DNA of 64,000 nt, taken from NCBI GenBank assembly GCA_015178975.1, contig WHVD01000030.1, positions 310,001-374,000 of the forward strand, in the 5' to 3' direction. This stretch comes from Hysterangium stoloniferum (lineage: Eukaryota > Basidiomycota > Agaricomycetes > Hysterangiales > Hysterangiaceae). Within the stretch, counting starts at the first letter, position 1. Each line of letters begins with the position of its first letter. Shown here piece by piece: positions 57,714-64,000 of this stretch. The notes beneath the pieces are model-generated. The model made no database searches. It was given only the letters and a program-made list of their open reading frames with translations, and had not been told where the DNA came from. A program made the translations under genes and the position numbers.

Positions 57714-57789
57714 TTACATGCTTAGAAATTAATAGTCGTAGAGTAATGTTTTCTTCATAGGGAAAGAGTGGTCTGGCCCAGATCACCAC

Positions 57790-58421
57790 TGTGAAGAGTG
57801 GTGGAAGTTCTAACTGTTCTATATACGAAGAATATCAACGTTTAGGTACGACACGTAGTTGTATTGACTGTCTAAGTCTAATACACACTGAATGAGTATT
57901 GACTACTTAGTTCAATACACTTGAGTGAAGTAACTATCTAGGGTAGAGTAGATAGCTAAGATGAATAAAGGGAATTGACCGTTAGGTGCGATTCCAAATG
58001 ACTACTTGAGTCTAGAAAGAATAACAAGAGTCGAATATTACAGTAGTGCAGATGTGGTCTGCGTGGATTGAGATATAGGTGGAGTTTCGACTGGTACAGT
58101 TCAAAACTCTGATTGTGTAGATAGTTGAAGTCTGTCTGTGACGGTTGAGATGATACCCCAATCACAACTTACAGGACACTTATCTGGGTGTCTGGGTAAG
58201 TCATGGTTGCAGAGTAAAAAGTGTCTGAGTTCTAATTACAGGTGCTAGAATACATGAGTCTGGCATGTATGTGCCCACAAGAGTCGATGTACCACATACA
58301 TAGGTCATCGAACTAATATAAGTGTATAATAGAATAGAGAGAAAGAAGAAATAATAATGGGAATATAGTATGGGCTTATCCAGACAATATTTCCTGAGCA
58401 TATTTCGCCATACCTCTCACA
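57790..58421 (-). mobile_element. family A 5' LTR with primer-binding site
   Basis: 632 bp, plus-strand TGTGAAGAGTGGTGG to ACCTCTCACA, with GGCCCAGATCACCA beside the low end. Its high end abuts copia gag sequence, suggesting this element had landed in the copia element. Confidence 0.85.
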
Positions 58422-58653
58422 CTAGGTGCCCCACTGGAGGGAGTGTTAGACAATTGCTCGACACCTTCATGCTGAAAAGGAAAAGTTATCACAAGTAGGA
58501 GTTGAGATCGATGAAAAGGATTACCGCTCAACTATTATATTGTCTCTTCCCAAAAATCTTGCCAACTTTGCATCATCCCAGTTAACTGCTGCAAGGCTTT
58601 GGAGCCCAAGAAAACCATTGAGCCTGATGTGTTGATTTCAGTTCTTGTTGAGG

Positions 58654-60074
58654 TGTTACGACCGTGTCACAACCCGACGGTTCCCGAGGTTATCACCACC
58701 TATCGATGATTCAAGTCATTGCTCAAGTCCTCACATCAGAAGCCATCGGTTTCCCAACACTGACATATGCCTTTGTGGTGATCAAACTCCATTTACACCC
58801 CCATCAAAATATACTCATACTATCTGGTTAAACTCTGATACGTCCCTTTTCATTATGATGATCCATTCTATTCTATGTTTCACACATGTCTAAAAATACT
58901 TGTAACTCTCGGACTTTTTCCTTTTCTTGTAATCCCACTCTCAGTTAATGTACAGCCTCTGAACTAATCATAACCTTCCTGTTCCTAGTCAAGGAGGGTG
59001 TTTATAATTACTATAATCTCAAATATTTACTAATAAAAGTCTTATTTTTACAAAAATCCATCTTTAAATAGTGATATCTATTCTGAAACAATTATATCAT
59101 CAAAAAACAACCATCAGAAATAGTTCTCCATATTACATCTTATACAACCCATAGTTATTTAACAAATTCCATTGTATATAATTTCCTTCCTTTTACAGAT
59201 GTCTACTAATACTTTTATTAGTACTTTGTTTTTTAAAAGTTGTAATGTAGCTATTTCCATGTAAAATATGTAAAATATTATTGGAAATTTTTCATACCAC
59301 AACTATCTTTATTAAGTAAAACCCCCTATATATTCTGGGTATGTCGAACCAAGTAGAAATCTGTTTAGATTAACAGATCCATTCCGAAGTAATACATATG
59401 TATTTAGAGGTGCCAATGATATACATATGCATGGAATGGACTATCTAAAGGTATCTATTTTTTAAAAGTATTAGTGTTTCAAACTACTAATTTTTTTTAT
59501 TTTCTACTTGTGTCTGGAAAGATTCTTTAGTTTGTAATGTACAAGAGAGTTTAAAACTTTTTGAAAGTTTTAAAAACCAAATTATGTTTGAATCACATCC
59601 CAGATGTTTGAATGACCTTTAGAGTATATTAGAATTTGGTATACTTAATAGTTTTCAGATATCCTCCCAAGCTTATTTGTCAATACCGTTTTCCGCTCTT
59701 CTCCTAGTTAGTGTTTTTTAGATGCCTGATACTTGTGTATGAACCCACTGTAGTTGTAGTTATTAGGCAATCAGAATATCGACTCAGAATACCCTCTTAC
59801 ATCTATAGAAATCTCATACTAAGTATTCCACTATCCACCTTCACGTGTGCTCGCCCCCTCTTGGTCCCCGACCACTTGGCCCAACACTCGACTTATCCCT
59901 TGATCCCGATCGGTAGTTTTGCCGAAAGGTATTCATTAGGACTAGTCTTCGCCTGCCCAAAATTTAAGGATGCCCAACGGATAACTGTGAGGGTGCAGCA
60001 CATAAGCTGAAGCCAAGTCCTTCCGATCGGTCCCTGTCGGTCCACTGACATTAGTCAGTTTTCAGTTCTTAACA
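58654..60074 (+). mobile_element. solo LTR, 1421 bp, in copia gag
   Basis: Target duplication TGAGG (58649-58653 and 60075-60079), termini TGTTACG...TTAACA. Removing it and one TGAGG joins the gag frame LISVLVEE to SEWMGIKW without a gap. Contains, near its end, the reverse complement of the GGCTTCAGCTTAT block, so it belongs to the TGTTA...TAACA class. A degraded relative of its middle lies at 24330-24815. Confidence 0.88.
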
Positions 60075-61865
60075 TGAGGAATCGGAATGGATGGGCATTA
60101 AGTGGCTTGGATGTGGCAATGGGGAAGGTATTTTGAAAACTTCCAAGGATGATGAGGCCTTGGTGGTTATGGCTGCAAAAGGTGGTGAAAGTAACAACAA
60201 GGAGAAGGGAAAGAAGAAGAAGTTAATATGTTGGAAGTGCGGGGGTGAAGGGCATATCAAGAAAAAGTGCCCAAGCAAGAAAAAAGTCTGATGACTCTGG
60301 GAAGGGCAAGGAACAGAAGAAAGATGGGAAAGCCAAGGAAAAAGCTTACACAGCATCTGATTCCAATTTAGAGTCGAATGGGGTGTTCCACATCAATGAA
60401 TCATCTTCTGAGAATCATGTGTCCAGTTTAGAAAGTGCTTCAGATTCATCAGATGAATCTGAAGTGGAGGGGAGTGAGAGAGATGATGAAAGTGACTGGT
60501 TCTCAGAAGTGGGCAATGAGAATGACAGCTTGTTGGGTTGTGGCTGCAAAAATGAGGAGTTATTGGAGGCTGGACAAAGTGATGACTCACTTACTGGTGT
60601 TGACTCTGATTTGGTTGAGGAGGTATCTTGGACTCACATCCTAAGGAAATGCCAAGTCATAGAACCTGCAGAAAAAACTGTGAACATTAATGAGGATCGT
60701 CCAACTGAGTATCCAAGGAAGGAGTTATATGAATCTGGTACAACCAGACACATCTCACCTTACTGTGAATCTTTTGACAATTTCATTGAAAGTCCTCCAA
60801 AGCCCTTTACAGTGGCAAACAAGAAGTCGTTTAATGCTGTAGGAATGGGTGAGATGGTTATTGAGGTCCCTAATGGCCTCCATATCTCGAAATTGCAGTT
60901 GACAGAAGTCCTGTATTCTCTGAAAGTCGGTTATACATTGGTGTCAATAGGCCGACTAGACGAGCTGGGATATGAGATGACGTTTGAGGGAGGAAAATGC
61001 ATCATTTGTGGGCCTTATGGTGAGATGATTGGTGAAATCCCCAGAGGCAACAAAGGGCTGTACCGAAGTGTACAGGAGGCTGATGCTGCAAATGTTGTAT
61101 ACAATGAGGTTTCCATGATGGAATTACATTGCCAAATGGGGCACATCACACCCCAAACAGCTCAGAAGCTAGTGGAGAATGGATTAGTCACTGGGTGAAG
61201 CTCAATACTTCATCGAACAAGCCTACCTTTTGTGAGGCTTGTACCTATGCTAAGTGACACACAAACCTGTTGCGAATGAGTGTGAGGGGGAGTGGGTGAA
61301 GAAATTTGCAAAGGAAGTCCATACAGACCTCTGGGGACCATTGCCAGTCACAACCCTGGGTGGATGAAATTACTATATTACATTCACAGATGACAAGACC
61401 CGGCTCACTCACATTTATCTTCTTTGGAAGAAAAATGATGTGCTGGAGGCCTACAAGACCTTTGATGCATGGTGCAAAACCCAGCAAAATGCACAGGTGA
61501 AAACCCTCCACTCGGATCGAGGTGGTGAATACCTAGGAAAGGAATTCACAGTTTATCTTGAGGGATGAGGGATGAAGCAGAAGCTTACTGTTCATGATAC
61601 ACCACAGCACAATGGAGTTGTGGAACGGCTCAATAGGACAGTTGTGGAGAAAGTTTGGGCAATGTTACATGCCAGCAGTTTACCTAAATTCCTATGGGAT
61701 GAGGCAGCTCGACATGTCATTTGGTTAAAATCAGACATTGACAAAAGTGCTTGAAAATTTAACACCATGGGAGATAGCAACTGGCAAGCAGCCTGATCTT
61801 CATGGCCTTCGTGAATGGGGATGTCCAGTATGGATGCACATTGAGGGTGGAAATAAGCTTGGTGG

Positions 61866-62499
61866 TGTGAAGAGTGGTGGAAGTTCTAACAGTTCTATAT
61901 ATGAAGAATATTGACCATTTCAGTACAACACAAAGATGTATCGACTATCTAAGTCTAATACAGACCAAACACGTAATGACTACTTAGTTCAATACGGTTG
62001 AGTGAAATAGCTATCTAAAGTAGAGTAGAGAGCTAAAACGAATAAAGAGAATTGACTGTTAAGTACGATTCTGAATGACTGCTCGAGTGTAGAAGAGATT
62101 AATGAGAGAGTCAACTAACAGAGTAGCGCAGATGTAGTCCGTGCAGATTGAGTTGTAGATGGAGTTTCAACTGGTACTGCTCGAAACTCTGATTGCGTAG
62201 ATAGTTAAAGCCTGTCTGTGACAGTCGAGATGATACCCCAATCACAACTTATGGGACACTAACTGGTGTCTGGGTAAGTCGTAGTTACAGGGTAAAAGTG
62301 TCTGAGTTCTAACTACGGGCACTAGAATACATAAGTTTGGTGTGTATGTGCCCACAAGAGTCGATGTACCACATACATAGGTCATCAAACTAGTTATAAG
62401 TGTATAATAAAATAAAGAGAAAGTAGAAATAATAATAGAAATATAGTATGAGCTCATCCAGACTATATTTCCTGAGTATATTTCACCATACCTCTCACA
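61866..62499 (-). mobile_element. solo family A LTR, 634 bp, in copia integrase/RT region
   Basis: Target duplication GGTGG (61861-61865 and 62500-62504). Plus-strand TGTGAAGAGTGGTGG to ACCTCTCACA. Excision joins MHIEGGNKLGG to HVEEGQWMGF in frame. Collinear with 57790-58421 throughout, no internal region. Confidence 0.95.
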
Positions 62500-64000
62500 G
62501 GTGGACATGTAGAAGAAGGCCAGTGGATGGGTTTTGATGATCGGAGCAAGGGAGGAAGAATTTACTGGCCAAAGAAAAAGTCAGTAACGGTCGAATGGAA
62601 TCTGTGGTTCGCCAAGACAAATGCAAGGGCTCCAGATACACTTGATGGGCAGGATGATTTCCAGATTGAGTTACCCAGAGCCCAGGTCCAAGCTGACAAT
62701 CCAATTGTCAAAAATTTGTCTACTCCTGATCCAAAACCTAAGGACTCACCACTTCCTGTGAAAAACCTCCACCAGAACCTGTCGCAGAATGCCCAAAGCA
62801 TGTGCCTAAATCTGCACAACATGTCAAGGATATTCTTTCTGGTAAAGTGGTGGATAAGAAACCTACCCATGGGGTTCAGTTGCCAGATCCCAAGTCTCAA
62901 AATGAGGGGGAGCAAGGTCTTCACATTGATGATGATGAAGATGATGATGTGGAGTATGGCATGCTTGTGGAGATGCGAGAGGTGGAGGCAAGTGAGCCAA
63001 GAACACTGGAGGAGGTGAAGCATTGTCCAGATTGGCCATTATGGGAGAAGGCAATTGAGGAGGAGCTACAAATGCTGAAAGACACAGGCACTTGGGAGTT
63101 GGTAGAAGTGCCTGTAGGTGCAAATGTTGTTGGGTCAAAGTGGGTTTTTCAGGAAAAGAAAGACATGGCCAGCAATGTCGTTCATTACAAGGCATGGCTA
63201 GTCACACAGGGATTTTCGCAAGTACCTGTGGTCGACTACTTTGATACCTACACTCCTGTCGCCAAGTTGGCATCCATCTGTGCAGTTCTGGCCATAGCTG
63301 CATGCCATGATATAGAGCTTAATCAGATTGACATCAAAGGTGCATATCTGAATGGAGAACTTACTGGTGACGAGGTTGTCTATATGTGTCAACCTCCCAG
63401 CTATTCCAAGCTGTCATTGTCATCTTCGAGGTTAGTTGCCAGGCTTTGGAAAACCTTATACAGTTTGAAGCAGAGTGGGTGACACTGGTACCACCGTTTT
63501 GGTTCAGATTCTGGTTGACGAGATGGGTTTCATCCAGTGCAATGTCGATCAAGCAGTGTTCTTCAAATGAGGGGGAAAAGCTGACAGTTGTTGTGGTACA
63601 CATGGATGATTGCACAATCGCAGCAATGTCAAAGTTGTTGGTGGTAGAGTTCAAGGAGGAGATTCGAAAGCACATTGAAATTTCAGATCTCAGCGAGCTA
63701 CACTGGTTGTTAGGCATCAAGTAAAGAGGGACTGTGGCACACGTACCCTATCCCTTTCACAATGCTTCTACATTGATGCAATCCTTCATTGATTTAACCT
63801 GGAGGATGTAAAGCTGATTTTGACACCTATGGACACCCATGTCCATCTCTCAACATCTCAAGCACCAGCTTCAATGGCAGATTTTGCATCCATGTGAGAT
63901 GTCCCATACTGAGGGGCCATTGGATCGTTGATGTACGTGGCACTGGCAATGCACCTGGATATCATGTTTGCAGTGACAGCACTCTTGAAGTTTTCCAGTA

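Larger units (their letters stand above)
58435..64000 (+). pseudogene. Ty1/copia retrotransposon, gag-pol, split by two solo LTRs, runs off the window
   Basis: Segments 58435-58653, 60075-61865 and 62500-64000 read as one copia polyprotein. Gag (UBN2 type): VGVEIDEKDYRSTIILSLP and FASSQLTAARLW; zinc knuckle CWKCGGEGHIKKKC (60235-60277); protease-like ESGTTRHISPY (60731), with Glu where the catalytic Asp is expected; GAG-pre-integrase MELHCQMGHITPQTA; integrase with HTDLWGPLPV, HSDRGGEY and NGVVERLNRTV (D, D, E), broken by TGA codons; reverse transcriptase RTLEEVKHCPDWPLWEKAI, QIDIKGAYLNGE and VHMDDCT (variant of YVDD); start of RNase H with TPMD and AIGSLMYVALAM. Frameshifts lie near 60285, 61250-61500, 62760 and 63480. 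Not functional. Domain order PR-INT-RT defines copia. Its own LTRs are not seen in the window. Confidence 0.93.

Noticed and set aside
62562-63720. Minus-strand frames across the copia RT region
   Set aside because: The plus strand contains RT motifs in order; the minus frames have none.
1-64000. tRNA, rRNA, CRISPR or bacterial operon features
   Set aside because: No cloverleaf, rRNA core motif or spaced direct-repeat array was recognised; the gene structure is eukaryotic.

Overview
The window looks like a repeat-rich chromosomal segment of a basidiomycete fungus, most likely an Agaricomycete. Genes are split by short (about 45-130 bp) GT-AG introns. Recognisable families include a HUA1-like J-domain-type zinc protein, a small split dsRNA-binding-domain protein, fungal short-chain dehydrogenases (SDRs) and the HRD/DFG kinase-like family common in Agaricomycetes. 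A large share of the rest is LTR retrotransposons, a Tc1-type DNA transposon and poly(A) non-LTR insertions. No rRNA, tRNA or CRISPR was recognised. The species cannot be fixed from the sequence alone.

Layout. 1-23.6 kb is gene-bearing but sparse: a broken C2H2 zinc-finger gene cut by the left edge, a decayed SDR and a flavoenzyme-like scrap, the HUA1-like gene (3.4-4.8 kb, minus), a long empty stretch, a four-exon dsRBD gene (10.2-10.8 kb), an unknown Cys-pair protein (12.7-13.6 kb), a six-exon SDR (14.3-15.5 kb, minus) and an AT-hook protein (21.6-22.6 kb). 23.6-44.3 kb is a retrotransposon graveyard: LTR fragments, an element or duplication with about 520-bp inverted arms (25.5-29.05 kb), gag-bearing elements with no recognisable pol, and a four-level nest at 32.8-37.1 kb (Tc1 in a solo LTR, inside an LTR of a gag element whose gag is itself interrupted). 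44.3-48.7 kb holds two poly(A) insertions with overlapping target duplications, then two well-formed genes: a five-exon protein kinase-like gene and a nine-exon gene ending in two C2H2 fingers. 49.45-50.62 kb is a complete miniature LTR retrotransposon (TRIM) with 216-bp LTRs and a 5-bp target-site duplication. 51.3-58.4 kb is more LTR debris, with an LTR carrying a heat-shock-element-like array, a TGTGAC minisatellite and an orphan ORF. From 58.4 kb to the right edge is one Ty1/copia element, riddled with stops and frameshifts and split by two solo LTRs with perfect 5-bp target duplications.

How it fits together. The host genes share no visible pathway; they are separate housekeeping, regulatory or lineage-specific genes. 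The repeats tell a layered story. Several LTR families share one primer-binding site and a related Gag but show no reverse transcriptase here, which suggests mobilisation in trans. Many stops in the elements are TGA or TAA at places where CGA or CAA would fit, pointing to cytosine deamination (RIP-like or methylation-linked). Exon structures were worked out by hand from splice signals and reading-frame phase, and need transcript support.
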